Shown: positions 1 through 8,197, counted from the first letter of the stretch. The stretch: 10,351 bases of DNA from Paludibacter sp. (GCA_028748945.1 JAQTOL010000074.1:1-10351), one strand, 5' to 3'. Numbers and translations: made by a program. The notes: generated from the letters alone by a model not told the origin.

Positions 1-3000
1 TGCCTTGACAGATTACCAACCTCCAATACACCATTAAAAGTAATTGTTTTGGCTAAAGGTTGTGTGATTTCATAACCATCAAAAGAAGTCAAAGTAGATC
101 CGTTTGTTTGGTTGACCCAGCGTGTTGCCGATGTGGTCCCCGATTCATCGTATTTGCGTACATACGATCCATCGAAAGTTGGTGATGGTGACATTGAATG
201 AAGAGGAATTCCAAAAAATTGCCATTTATACGCTGAATATGGATTTGAATTTGCAGCATAAGCCTTAGAATACATTTCAATAGTTGCCTGAACAGAAGAA
301 TTAAGACCCGGTTGAGAAAATATGAGCGAACCATTGGGTCCGGATGAACTCGATTTTACAACAATGCCTGAAGCTCCTGCATTATTAGTCAGGGTTCTGC
401 CAATTGTCAATAAACCTCCCGCTGATCCGGGCGAAGTACCGGCTGCAATTGTAACTGTTGCACCTGAACTAATGGTGATGTTATTACACAAAGCTGTTAT
501 AGATGGTCCGATAATAGGCTGATTACTAGCCAATGGAATTGTGACATCTGTATTTGAAGAGGGAACACCCCCACACCAGTTGCCACTGCTCTCCCAGGCA
601 GTGCTCACAGCACCCGTCCAGTTGTTAGCAGTAACCGTTATTGTGATTGCATAAACTGAACTATGAAAACCATTACTATTTATAACGGTTAAAGAGGCAT
701 TATAAGTAGCAGGTGTAACACCTGTGGGTACGCTGATTGTAATAGGAGAAGATGGCAAAGTGGTTGGATCAACATTCAAAAAACCGGCTGTTTTTGCAGT
801 TGCATCAAAACTAATAATGTATTGATTAGGACAGCCGGTGGTTGCAGTATAGGTAAGATTTGCGATTGAACTTCCCTGACATACTGAAGGATAACTTCCA
901 AGAGTTATGGTAGGAATTATAGTTGGATATGTAATATTTACCAGTCCGTTGCCACCTGCACCACCGTTTCGGGTACCGCTGGTTCTGTAAGCACCTCCTC
1001 CACCACCACCTGGTGGTGTACCGGGACTTCCATTACCGTTAGAACTACTTCTTCCATTTCCTCCATTTCCACCACCAGTAGGAGCAGTTGCACCGGTTGC
1101 ATTGGTAGTACTATTTCCGTCAAGGGCTGTTCCAGCAGAGGAACCTCCTCCACCACCATAAGTACCGGATCCATTTGCACCATTTCCACCACTGTATTTT
1201 ATAGTGCCAATATTTGATGAAGAACTTCCACCCGTTGCTCCGGTCGATGTATTATATGGAACACTATTACCGCCCTTAGCCTTTACAGTGGTACCATCAC
1301 CAAAATACGAATCACCTCCCGGAATTTGAGATCCATTCTGGGAAGTTCCACCACCTCCAACTGTTACCGTATAGGTATTCCCTGAAACTACTGTAACATC
1401 ACCTTTAGCGTAGGCGCCACCACCGCCACCGCCACCGGTTCCATTAGAGTTTCGTGTACCACCTTGTCCACCACCTCCCCAGGCTGCAACAGTAATACTG
1501 GTTACTCCACAGGGTATAACAATGTCAGTTGTAGTTGTATAGGATTGTGTTACAGGGGTAAGCGTTAAATACCCAACCGTCGCTGCAAAACAAGTATCGG
1601 CTTTATTTGTAGCTGCAGAACTTGATGAGCCCCAAGACCCGGTATTGTAAGCAGTTCCGCTCAGGTAAAGCACACTTGCGGTGTGTCCGGTGAATGTGCC
1701 CAGATTAACAATTGATCCGCTACTGATATCCAGATAGTCCATATAAGTTTGCGCACTGAATGTAACCCCTGCACTATTACTAATTGTTACACCTCTCGGG
1801 TTATTTTGCGTTAAACTGGCACCTGTTACTTGTGCGGATGTTCCATCATATGTATAGTTTGCACCTGCAGAAAAAGTTCTTGTCATATTTGATGTAGGTA
1901 TAGATCCGTCAATTCCACCGGTATTTGCTGTAATCAATGTGGCTCCTGAACTTAGGGTAAATAAGGTTGCCCCGGTTCCTCCTGATAAATAAGAGATTGA
2001 AAAATTACCAGCATCCAATATTCCATTTACAGTAAAGTTCGCATAATATATTGAAGATGAATTATCTCCTATCAATTGTATGCTTGAAGCCAACTTAATA
2101 TTACTCGATGCATCGATTGTATAACTAATCCATTGGGCAGCATCTGTTTTTGTAAAGTTTACTGTTTGTATTCCGCTACCATTAAAAATAATTTCACCGT
2201 TTTGTGCTCCGGCTCCTAAGGTTGTAATTGACCCATTCGTAGGGGTAGTAGCCAACGTATTCGTTAAATCACCGGCGATATACATTTTATTTAAATTTGT
2301 AGTGCCTGCTCTATTAAAATCAAATATTCCACCGGTTTGAATATAGTTACCCGCAATGAACAAATTTCTTGTTAGTCCATTACTTAATGCAAAAATACCT
2401 TGCGATAAAGTAAAATTTCCCTGAACTATCATATCTCCATCTGTTGATACAATATCACTTGAATTTGAATTCCAAATAAAATTACCAAACGATTGGTTAA
2501 ATCCGGTGGGAGTTGTAGATGTTATTCCTGTCACATTACAGGTTGAGGCTGGATCCCAAGTAGCAGTTGGGATAGTACCGCCATTAATATTGTGCTGATA
2601 GGTACCACTTGCATTTACACTTATAGTTCCGGTAATTGTACCGGTACTGTTATTAATGTACGTACCGTTTATCGTAATCGTAGTCGAAGATACTGTAAAA
2701 TTTGAACTTACATTAAGGGAACTTCCCGAACTAATTGTTAAAGATCCCAAAGAAGCAGTATTAGCATTTACAGTCACTATAAAACCACCTTCTACTGTTA
2801 CTAAATCTCCAGCAACCGGTACGGTCGCTCCACTAGCTCCACCCGAAATAGCGGACCATGTTGATGTGGAATTCCAGTTACCCGTTGCAACCGAATAACG
2901 GTTGGCGGCAAAACTATTATTCACTCCAAGGAGTAGAAACAGGAATATACTCGTATAAAGTAACTTTTTTATACTAGCGAATTTAAATGTAGAACTTTTA

Positions 3001-3029
3001 TACATATTTGTGGGGATTTTTATTGACAT
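1..3029 (-). CDS. Large secreted beta-rich surface protein with a glycine-rich domain (C-terminus beyond the window)
   Basis: The minus-strand frame is open without a stop from the left edge to an ATG at 3029, giving about 1009 residues. A second in-frame ATG at 3005 gives 1001; neither has a clear Shine-Dalgarno sequence, so the start is undecided. Residues 1-42 form a Sec signal peptide: a Lys-rich start, a hydrophobic core at about 23-36, then NNSFA-A. After it comes a GNWNSTSTWS segment with a following VPVAGDxVTV stretch, then long Thr/Ser/Asn-rich beta-strand repeats to about residue 490. Residues about 501-702 are a glycine-rich domain that opens with VTSITVAAWGGGG, contains GNTYTVTVGGGG and closes with GGAGGNGLVNITYP. 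This resembles the Gly-rich domains of tail fibres and bacterial surface proteins. Near residue 799 a second W motif (WTGAVSTAW, GNWCGGVP, TDVTIP) repeats the N-terminal type. The last part carries FDGSYVRKYDE and SFDGYEITQP, phrases familiar from Bacteroidota type IX cargo. A C-terminal sorting domain is expected off-window but not seen. An adhesin or matrix role is inference. Confidence 0.85.
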   Translation of the reverse strand, partial: MSIKIPTNMYKSSTFKFASIKKLLYTSIFLFLLLGVNNSFAANRYSVATGNWNSTSTWSAISGGASGATVPVAGDLVTVEGGFIVTVNANTASLGSLTISSGSSLNVSSNFTVSSTTITINGTYINNSTGTITGTISVNASGTYQHNINGGTIPTATWDPASTCNVTGITSTTPTGFNQSFGNFIWNSNSSDIVSTDGDMIVQGNFTLSQGIFALSNGLTRNLFIAGNYIQTGGIFDFNRAGTTNLNKMYIAGDLTNTLATTPTNGSITTLGAGAQNGEIIFNGSGIQTVNFTKTDAAQWISYTIDASSNIKLASSIQLIGDNSSSIYYANFTVNGILDAGNFSISYLSGGTGATLFTLSSGATLITANTGGIDGSIPTSNMTRTFSAGANYTYDGTSAQVTGASLTQNNPRGVTISNSAGVTFSAQTYMDYLDISSGSIVNLGTFTGHTASVLYLSGTAYNTGSWGSSSSAATNKADTCFAATVGYLTLTPVTQSYTTTTDIVIPCGVTSITVAAWGGGGQGGTRNSNGTGGGGGGGAYAKGDVTVVSGNTYTVTVGGGGTSQNGSQIPGGDSYFGDGTTVKAKGGNSVPYNTSTGATGGSSSSNIGTIKYSGGNGANGSGTYGGGGGSSAGTALDGNSTTNATGATAPTGGGNGGNGRSSSNGNGSPGTPPGGGGGGAYRTSGTRNGGAGGNGLVNITYPTIIPTITLGSYPSVCQGSSIANLTYTATTGCPNQYIISFDATAKTAGFLNVDPTTLPSSPITISVPTGVTPATYNASLTVINSNGFHSSVYAITITVTANNWTGAVSTAWESSGNWCGGVPSSNTDVTIPLASNQPIIGPSITALCNNITISSGATVTIAAGTSPGSAGGLLTIGRTLTNNAGASGIVVKSSSSGPNGSLIFSQPGLNSSVQATIEMYSKAYAANSNPYSAYKWQFFGIPLHSMSPSPTFDGSYVRKYDESGTTSATRWVNQTNGSTLTSFDGYEITQPLAKTITFNGVLEVGNLSR

Positions 3030-3059
3030 TAAATTGGGGAATATTCTGTATCTTAATAA

Positions 3060-3176
3060 ATGAAATATACTGATGATATTAAAGTCTCAGGATTGTTTTT
3101 GGGTATTTTTTTGCTTGTATTTTTTGAATTATACCTTATTTTCAATAAAATAAAGTTCAAAAATAAGGAGTTTTAA
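3060..3176 (+). CDS. Possible 38-residue single-pass membrane peptide
   Basis: An ATG at 3060 opens a 38-codon frame ending in TAA at 3174-3176. It begins MKYTDDIKVS, continues with one uninterrupted hydrophobic stretch of about 18 residues (roughly 11-28, rich in Leu, Phe and Ile), and ends in a basic tail with Lys at 30, 32, 34 and 36. That is the layout of a small single-span inner-membrane protein with a positively charged end. It is divergent from the large secreted protein, 30 bases from that gene's upstream ATG. I see no Shine-Dalgarno sequence and no consensus promoter directly upstream. In such AT-rich DNA a short Phe/Leu/Lys-rich frame can arise by chance, so this remains a candidate only. 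Confidence 0.22.
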   Translation: MKYTDDIKVSGLFLGIFLLVFFELYLIFNKIKFKNKEF

Positions 3177-3243
3177 GCTTCAATTATATTAATTATCAGA
3201 TATAATTTTCAATATTTCTGCAAATCAATTATTTTCAAATATA
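3158..3243 (-). promoter_or_regulatory. Candidate -7 promoter elements upstream of the large secreted protein
   Basis: Two exact matches to the Bacteroidota -7 element TAnnTTTG lie on the minus strand upstream of the large secreted protein: TATTTTTG at 3165-3158 and TATATTTG at 3243-3236. Neither has a well-spaced TTTG -33 partner; the closest TTG triplets stand about 15 and 10 bases upstream. Use of either would give a leader of roughly 120 or 200 bases. Chance matches are expected in such AT-rich sequence. Confidence 0.3.
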
Positions 3244-3701
3244 ATAAATAAATCAATTAGTTGATAAGTAGTCTTTTGTAGCGTATTGTTCTGGTCTGTT
3301 AGAATATTTGCTACATTCTTTGAAAAAGCTATTGCTGGTTTATTTTGGAGTAATTCTGTTTATAAGAAAGAAAATAAAAGTTTGATTACAACTATCTGAT
3401 TATGAAATATAGATTTAGATTTCTTCATATTTTTGAAATTCCGGAAAGCTCTCCTTTAAGTCGATAGTGCTACATATATTGAATTTATTATTACTTCTTA
3501 CTAATAAGAATTCTCAAAAAATGTGGTTAGCGAAAATCAATAACAGACTGAAATTCTTGTTATTTTGATATGTATTTATGATTAATTAACTATCCAGGCA
3601 TCGGAACTTCAATATTTAAGTACGCTTAATTCAATAATAAAAGCCGTTATCATTCTTTTAAACCATAATAGCAGCTGATTTGAGAGTTATAAAATGACAA
3701 T
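3177..3701. other. AT-rich intergenic region without a supported gene
   Basis: These 525 bases lie between the trmH-family stop codon and the 5' region of the large secreted protein, both on the minus strand. I find no convincing reading frame on either strand, no tRNA-like fold, no tandem repeat and no strong intrinsic terminator after the methyltransferase gene. The only weak elements are the -7 match at 3236-3243 and a short inverted repeat TTAAG-TACG-CTTAA at 3616-3629. It presumably holds the promoter of the large secreted protein. Confidence 0.5.
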
Positions 3702-4457
3702 TTATTTCCCGGTTCTTCTAAATTCAGCACAAACAAGTGCCGTTGCTACACCAACATTTAGAGATTCGGATGTCAATTGTCCTGCCGGATAATTAGGTAT
3801 TAAGAGACGTTCATTGATTAGTCCATCGACTTCTGTAGAAATCCCATTCCCTTCATTTCCCATGACAATAATGCCATTTTGAGCGAGAGTTTTTGAGTAA
3901 ATATTTTCGCCATCCATAAAAGTACCATAAATTGTTACTTTGTTCTTGCAGTTTTGCAGAAATTCTGAAAGGTTTACAGAATGTACTTTTACCCTTGCCA
4001 AAGCTCCCATTGATGCCTGAACTGTTTTTGGATTATATGTATCGGCGGAATGCTCCGAGCAAAAAATATCGGATATACCAAACCAATCGGCCACGCGAAT
4101 TATTGTTCCTAAATTGCCGGGATCCTGTACATCATCCAAAGCCAAAGAAAGTCGATTTTTTAATTCTTCCACTTCCCAAGTATATGTTTGTTTGCAAAAA
4201 ACGGCTAATACTCCCTGTGGACTTTGTTGATTCGATATTTTCTTCAACCCGGCAGAATCTACTTCAATTACTTCATTCGCATTTGTCTTTTTATTTTCGT
4301 TTAACCAGTTGGTTGTAGCCACAAGCAAAGAACATTGGAATGAACTTGCTAAATCAAGCACTAATTTTGTTCCCTCGGCAACAAACAAATTGGTTTCATC
4401 CCGGAACTTCTTTTGAGAAAGGTTTTTGATTAGTTTTACTTTGTTTTTTGAGATCAT
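3702..4457 (-). CDS. TrmH/SpoU-family RNA 2'-O-ribose methyltransferase
   Basis: This 251-residue protein is a SPOUT-class enzyme that transfers a methyl group from S-adenosylmethionine to a ribose 2'-OH of rRNA or tRNA in the cytoplasm. Residues 1-95 match the SpoU substrate-binding domain (KNLSQKKFRDETNLFVAEG near the start; SPQGVLAVF at 79-87). The catalytic domain shows all three family motifs. Motif 1 is DPGNLGTIIR at 112-121, with the conserved Asn115 and Arg121. Motif 2 is MGNEGNGIS at 199-207, with Glu202. Motif 3 runs from about 220 to 247, with IPNYPAGQ and SLNVGVATAL including Asn234. Together these build the trefoil knot that binds AdoMet. The length is normal for the family and the frame is intact. 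It is divergent from the Omp85 gene at 4653, with 195 bases between. The exact target nucleotide cannot be read from sequence; RlmB-like 23S rRNA methylation is possible but not shown. Confidence 0.93.
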   Translation of the reverse strand: MISKNKVKLIKNLSQKKFRDETNLFVAEGTKLVLDLASSFQCSLLVATTNWLNENKKTNANEVIEVDSAGLKKISNQQSPQGVLAVFCKQTYTWEVEELKNRLSLALDDVQDPGNLGTIIRVADWFGISDIFCSEHSADTYNPKTVQASMGALARVKVHSVNLSEFLQNCKNKVTIYGTFMDGENIYSKTLAQNGIIVMGNEGNGISTEVDGLINERLLIPNYPAGQLTSESLNVGVATALVCAEFRRTGK

Positions 4458-4611
4458 GTTTCCAGTTTTTTTATAAAAGCTTTGAACTTTGTCCGGCTTT
4501 TTTCATAAATTTAATTCAGATGTCTTGCTTACAAACTATTTTAGAGCTTCACCTTCCAAAGGTTTTTCGAAATTTAATTGACAAAGCTAACAAAGAAAAC
4601 GATTAAAAAGC

Positions 4612-4619
4612 TATATTTG
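4612..4619 (+). promoter_or_regulatory. -7 promoter element of the TamL-like gene
   Basis: TATATTTG at 4612-4619 matches the Bacteroidota -7 consensus TAnnTTTG exactly and predicts a transcript starting near 4626, giving a leader of about 27 bases before the ATG at 4653. No TTTG is seen at the expected -33 position, so the match rests on the -7 element alone. The element lies inside the longer reading frame that could begin at 4578, which argues for the 4653 start. I see no equally clear promoter for the divergent methyltransferase gene. Confidence 0.5.
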
Positions 4620-4652
4620 CAGAAATTTTTTAAATACTTTTTTGTGTCGGGT

Positions 4653-6923
4653 ATGAAGTTGCAAAAATTAGTTTTTTACATTCTAATCGTTTTACTGTTT
4701 TCGGCATGTAATACAACTAAGTTTGTACCCGATGGTGAATTTTTGCTTGATAAATACCATATTAAAACCGATTCAAAAGTAATACAACAGGATGAACTGA
4801 AAGATTATCTGAGACAAACACCCAATGCTGCAGTTTTTGGCGTTTTCAGAATGCAGTTGGGCTTATATAATTTTGCAGGAAAAGATACAAGCAAATGGAT
4901 TAATAAAACGCTCAAACGTATAGGTGATCCTCCGGTGATTTATAGTCCCATCCTGACCTCTGTCTCTATTCAGCAACTCCAAAAATTTCTTGAAAATAAA
5001 GGTTATATTGATGCCAAAGTCGAAAGTAAAGTAACGACTAAAGGGAAAAAAGCCACAGTCGATTATAATATTAAATTTAACAAACCCTACCGGTTGAATG
5101 AATACAGTACTGACCTTAAAAATAATGAATTAACAGAAATTGCAACGGATACTTCCCGTTCTTTGATTCGACCCGATATGTTATTCGATGCAGATGTTTT
5201 AAATGCAGAACGTGACAGAATTACAACCACTTTTCGTCAGTCGGGATATTACAATTTCAACAAAGAATTCTTGACCTACCTGGCAGACAGTACGCTTAAT
5301 TCACATAAAGTGAATGTCAAGCTTGAAATGCATGATTTCATCAAGAGAGCAACCGATTCAACTTATAAGGTTATATTTAAGCAGTATACAATCCGGAAAG
5401 TTATCTATTTCATTAATACGGATGTAAATGCAGGAACTGAATTTGGAGTTAATGAATCATTAGATACGATTGAGTTTAATAATTTCATCCTTATCACTCA
5501 AAAAAAACACATCATTAATCTCGATGCTTTAGTACAAAATACTTACATTAATCCTTTGTCGAGATACAACGATGAAGCTGTACAAAAGACCTATCAGGCA
5601 CTCAACTCATTGGGACCTGTTAAGTATGTCGATATTAGTTTTAAACAGAGTTCTGACAGTTTACTCGATTGTAACATTGTCATTATTCCGGGAAAAACAA
5701 TTTCAGTTTCAACGGAACTGGAAGGAACTTATACCGAGGGTTACTGGGGTGGAGCTGCAAATGTAAATTTTGCAAATCGTAATGTTTTTAAGGGTGCAGA
5801 AACATTGTCTGCGCAGTTTCGGGGTGCTTATGAATGGCAGGATAATATTTGGGCTCAGGATTTAGGAGTGCAGTTAGGATTGAAATTTCCAAAGTTTATG
5901 TTCCCGTTCGGAGGGTATAACCTTAAACGAAATATGCATGCAAATACAGAGTTTACAGGCTCTTTCAACTCTCAGTTTCGTCCGGGCGAATTTTCCACCA
6001 AAAGCCTGGGAGCAGGGATGAAGTATTCATGGAACAGAAAACAATTTCGTCACAGTTTCGACTTATTTAATTTGAGTTATGTGCACTTTGATACCATATA
6101 TCAGGCATTCCGTGATCAATATCTCAATGTTTCACCTCCGTTGTTTAATCCTTACAACTATAACGACCACTTCATTATGAGTATCGGTTATACCGGAACT
6201 TACACCAACTTCAACGCAAATCGACCGCTGATGGACTATTCAACCATGCGCTATAATGTTGAAACAGCCGGCAATATTGTAAATTTAATCAATCATCTTT
6301 CAGGAAGTACTCCGGATAACAGCGGTGCTTACCGGCTTTTTGGAATTCGTTATTCTCAATATGTAAAAGGAGAATATAATATAACTCATCATCAAATCTT
6401 TGATAAGGAAAATCGTTTTGTATATCATCTGGGACTGGGATTGGGAATTCCCTATGGAAATGCTGATGTCATCCCATACGAAAAACGTTTTTTTAGTGGA
6501 GGTGCCAACAGTGTCAGAGGATGGAGTGAAAGTACCCTCGGACCCGGAGTTTACCAGAGAATTTACAACAAAAGAAGAGACTATAACCAGGTTGGAGATA
6601 TTAAGCTGGATATGAATATGGAATATCGGGCTAAACTTTTCTGGGTACTGGAAGGAGCCTTATTTTTAGATGCCGGAAATATCTGGACCATTAAAGATTA
6701 TGATACACAGAATGGAGGTACATTCAGGTACGATACTTTTATGAAGCAAATTGCCATTGCCTATGGTGTCGGATTTCGCTTTGATTTCTCTTTCTTTATT
6801 GCCCGTCTCGATTTTGGTGTAAAACTGTTCGATCCGGTTCGGAGCCGACTCACTCAGTGGCGTATAAATCCCACATGGAATGATGATGTTGCAGTTCATC
6901 TGGCAATTGGATACCCCTTCTAA
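4653..6923 (+). CDS. tamL: TamL-type Omp85 outer-membrane lipoprotein (BamA/TamA family)
   Basis: The product has 756 residues from the ATG at 4653. An in-frame ATG at 4578 would add 25 residues, but the 4653 start places a classic lipoprotein signal at the N-terminus (MKLQKLVFYILIVLLFSAC) with the lipobox Cys at residue 19, and the -7 element at 4612 lies upstream of it. Residues about 25-340 are periplasmic and POTRA-like, with alternating strands and the helix phrase QQLQKFLENKGYIDAKVES. From about 349 a C-terminal beta-barrel begins (ISVSTELEGTYTEGYWGG). The Omp85 signature VRGW at 621-624 lies in FFSGGANSVRGW, the conserved L6 lid-lock motif. The chain ends in AIGYPF with a terminal Phe, as in barrel proteins. 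Omp85 proteins insert other barrels into, or translocate across, the outer membrane. A lipid anchor is the feature of the Bacteroidota TamA-like branch, hence the name, which is by similarity only. A second BamA paralogue should exist elsewhere in the genome. Confidence 0.88.
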   Translation: MKLQKLVFYILIVLLFSACNTTKFVPDGEFLLDKYHIKTDSKVIQQDELKDYLRQTPNAAVFGVFRMQLGLYNFAGKDTSKWINKTLKRIGDPPVIYSPILTSVSIQQLQKFLENKGYIDAKVESKVTTKGKKATVDYNIKFNKPYRLNEYSTDLKNNELTEIATDTSRSLIRPDMLFDADVLNAERDRITTTFRQSGYYNFNKEFLTYLADSTLNSHKVNVKLEMHDFIKRATDSTYKVIFKQYTIRKVIYFINTDVNAGTEFGVNESLDTIEFNNFILITQKKHIINLDALVQNTYINPLSRYNDEAVQKTYQALNSLGPVKYVDISFKQSSDSLLDCNIVIIPGKTISVSTELEGTYTEGYWGGAANVNFANRNVFKGAETLSAQFRGAYEWQDNIWAQDLGVQLGLKFPKFMFPFGGYNLKRNMHANTEFTGSFNSQFRPGEFSTKSLGAGMKYSWNRKQFRHSFDLFNLSYVHFDTIYQAFRDQYLNVSPPLFNPYNYNDHFIMSIGYTGTYTNFNANRPLMDYSTMRYNVETAGNIVNLINHLSGSTPDNSGAYRLFGIRYSQYVKGEYNITHHQIFDKENRFVYHLGLGLGIPYGNADVIPYEKRFFSGGANSVRGWSESTLGPGVYQRIYNKRRDYNQVGDIKLDMNMEYRAKLFWVLEGALFLDAGNIWTIKDYDTQNGGTFRYDTFMKQIAIAYGVGFRFDFSFFIARLDFGVKLFDPVRSRLTQWRINPTWNDDVAVHLAIGYPF

Positions 6924-6927
6924 GGTT

Positions 6928-7590
6928 TTATACTTTCTTTCTTTTCGGGTCTTCACCCAGCAAATTATAGCTCATTCTGTGAAAGGGAGTTGTGCCATGT
7001 TGTCGAATGGCTGCGCGATGCTTTTTGGTTGGGTATGCTTTATTTTTCTTCCAGTCGTAGTAAGGAAATTTAGTGTGAAGTTCCTGCATAAGTTCGTCAC
7101 GGTGGGTTTTGGCAAGAACCGATGCGGCAGCAATCGAAAGATATTTGCTGTCGCCTTTCACAATGGTTTGATGAGGAATATCATTGTATGGTTTAAACCG
7201 GTTTCCATCCACAATAATAAATTCAGGCCGAATTTCAAGTTTATCCATAGCCCGATGCATGGCTAAAATGGATGCATTTAGTATATTTATTTCATCTATT
7301 TCGGTATTACTAACCTCAGCTACGGCCCATGCCAAAGCTTCCTTTTCAATAATCGGACGCAGTAAGTCCCTTTCCTTTTCAGTGAGTTGCTTGGAGTCGT
7401 TGAGTTGAGGACAAACAAAATTGATTGGTAGGATTACTGCAGCAGCAACGACCGGACCTGCCAGACAACCACGCCCTGCTTCGTCACAACCACACTCCAG
7501 GCTAAATTCCGAAAAATTAGCTTTTAGCTTTTCTTTTAGTCTGGGAGATGAAGTTTTTGTATTTGTAATCGCTGTTTCTGTTTTTTTCAT
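6928..7590 (-). CDS. rnhB: Ribonuclease HII
   Basis: This 220-residue cytoplasmic enzyme nicks RNA-DNA hybrids at embedded ribonucleotides, starting ribonucleotide excision repair. The four metal-binding carboxylates are all present: Asp36 and Glu37 in CDEAGRG, Asp128 in IIVDGNR and Asp147 in KGDSKY. The GRG motif that reads the ribose 2'-OH is at 39-41. Further family signatures are [11 protein letters not shown] at 44-54, LNDSKQL at 63-69, [10 protein letters not shown] at 152-161 and the C-terminal AYPT-H segment at 185-191. The N-terminus has about 30 residues before the first conserved block, a little longer than usual, and is Lys/Thr-rich; no better internal ATG is evident. It converges on the TamL-like gene with four bases between stop codons. 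It lies 96 bases downstream of the cvpA-family gene on the same strand, so the two may be partly co-transcribed. Confidence 0.96.
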   Translation of the reverse strand: MKKTETAITNTKTSSPRLKEKLKANFSEFSLECGCDEAGRGCLAGPVVAAAVILPINFVCPQLNDSKQLTEKERDLLRPIIEKEALAWAVAEVSNTEIDEINILNASILAMHRAMDKLEIRPEFIIVDGNRFKPYNDIPHQTIVKGDSKYLSIAAASVLAKTHRDELMQELHTKFPYYDWKKNKAYPTKKHRAAIRQHGTTPFHRMSYNLLGEDPKRKKV

Positions 7591-7620
7591 TTTGGATTAA
7601 AAAATTTGCAATAGAATGAA

Positions 7621-7648
7621 CAAGATAATTTATTAATCACTAATTCAA
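7621..7648 (-). promoter_or_regulatory. Weak candidate promoter before rnhB
   Basis: On the minus strand, TTG at 7648-7646 is followed after 18 bases by TATCTTG at 7627-7621. This resembles the -33/-7 pair but is one T short of the TAnnTTTG consensus. It lies in the 96-base gap between the cvpA-family gene and rnhB and would give rnhB a leader of about 25 bases. Read-through from the cvpA promoter is an equally possible source of transcript. Confidence 0.35.
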
Positions 7649-7686
7649 TTGTTTCTGTTAATTGTAAAGACGGTATTAGAAGGTGA

Positions 7687-8178
7687 TTACTCAGTTTTAC
7701 CTTGTTTCACCTCATCCCAGAGTGTAGGCCCAAGTTTCATTAGAGGTTTGTAGCTGATTGAGTTTTCTTTTGTTTCCGCACTGAGGATACTAAAACGGCT
7801 ATCTAAAGCATTAAAGACATTCAATAAAACACTTACAATTAACGCAAATTTAAGTCCTCCGAATAAACCTCCCAACAGTTTGTTTAATCCACCTAGATAC
7901 ATGGCTTCAAATATCTTATCAAGTATTTTAGCCAGAAAAAGTAATCCGATTCCAATAACCAGAAATATTAAAAGAAAGGCAATTGGGTGTGACGTTTTGC
8001 TTGAGAAATCAAATTTGCTAGTGAGAAAGTCTGAAACCATTGGAGTCAGTAATTTTGCTCCATAGATACCCAAAACAATTGCTGCCAGCGAAGCCAGTTC
8101 TCTAATTAGCCCTTTAAAAAGGCCAAAAACAAAACCAAGTGCAATAGGAATCAGAAGGATAAGATCCAGTGAATTCAT
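7687..8178 (-). CDS. cvpA: CvpA-family inner-membrane protein
   Basis: This 163-residue protein belongs to the CvpA (colicin V production) family of small membrane proteins. The family pattern is clear: it opens with NSLDLILLIPIALGFVFG, followed by FKGLIREL, the loop motif just after the first span. Four hydrophobic segments can be seen at about 5-20, 29-47, 66-87 and 103-122. The Gly-rich LGGLNKLLGGLFGGLKFAL at 95-113 is also typical. The C-terminal 40 residues are polar and probably cytoplasmic or periplasmic. In E. coli the founding member is needed for colicin V production and sits beside purF; the molecular function in Bacteroidota is not established. The gene leads a minus-strand pair with rnhB and has its own consensus promoter. 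Confidence 0.88.
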   Translation of the reverse strand: MNSLDLILLIPIALGFVFGLFKGLIRELASLAAIVLGIYGAKLLTPMVSDFLTSKFDFSSKTSHPIAFLLIFLVIGIGLLFLAKILDKIFEAMYLGGLNKLLGGLFGGLKFALIVSVLLNVFNALDSRFSILSAETKENSISYKPLMKLGPTLWDEVKQGKTE

Positions 8179-8197
8179 AATTGAAATTTTATTGGAA

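Noticed and set aside
322..522. Plus-strand 66-codon frame opposite the giant gene
   Set aside because: It is antisense to an uninterrupted coding frame and its Pro/Val-rich content mirrors the Gly/Thr/Asn codons below it.
938..1192. Minus-strand 84-codon frame rich in Val, Glu and Met inside the giant gene
   Set aside because: It is the shifted reading of the Gly-rich repeats of the giant protein; its composition is an artefact of GGN codons read out of phase.
1010..1500. CCACC-type repeats suggestive of a CRISPR or tandem-repeat array
   Set aside because: There are no regular repeat-spacer units; the repeats are glycine codons of the minus-strand gene.
3402..3467. 21-codon frame (MKYRFRFLHIFEIPESSPLSR)
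   Set aside because: Too short, with no ribosome binding site, no promoter and no membrane or signal character.
3616..3629. TTAAG-TACG-CTTAA inverted repeat as a terminator of the methyltransferase gene
   Set aside because: The stem is only five AT-rich pairs and no T-tract follows on the minus strand.
3177..3701. Hidden tRNA, small RNA or insertion-sequence remnant in the intergenic region
   Set aside because: I found no cloverleaf, no terminal inverted repeats and no transposase fragment on either strand.
3932..4318. Plus-strand 128-codon frame antisense to the RNA methyltransferase
   Set aside because: The minus-strand frame carries all three SPOUT motifs; this one shows no domain and lies wholly within it.
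6880..7266. Plus-strand 128-codon frame across the end of the TamL-like gene and rnhB
   Set aside because: It overlaps two well-supported genes, including antisense to the rnhB catalytic region, and has no recognisable features.
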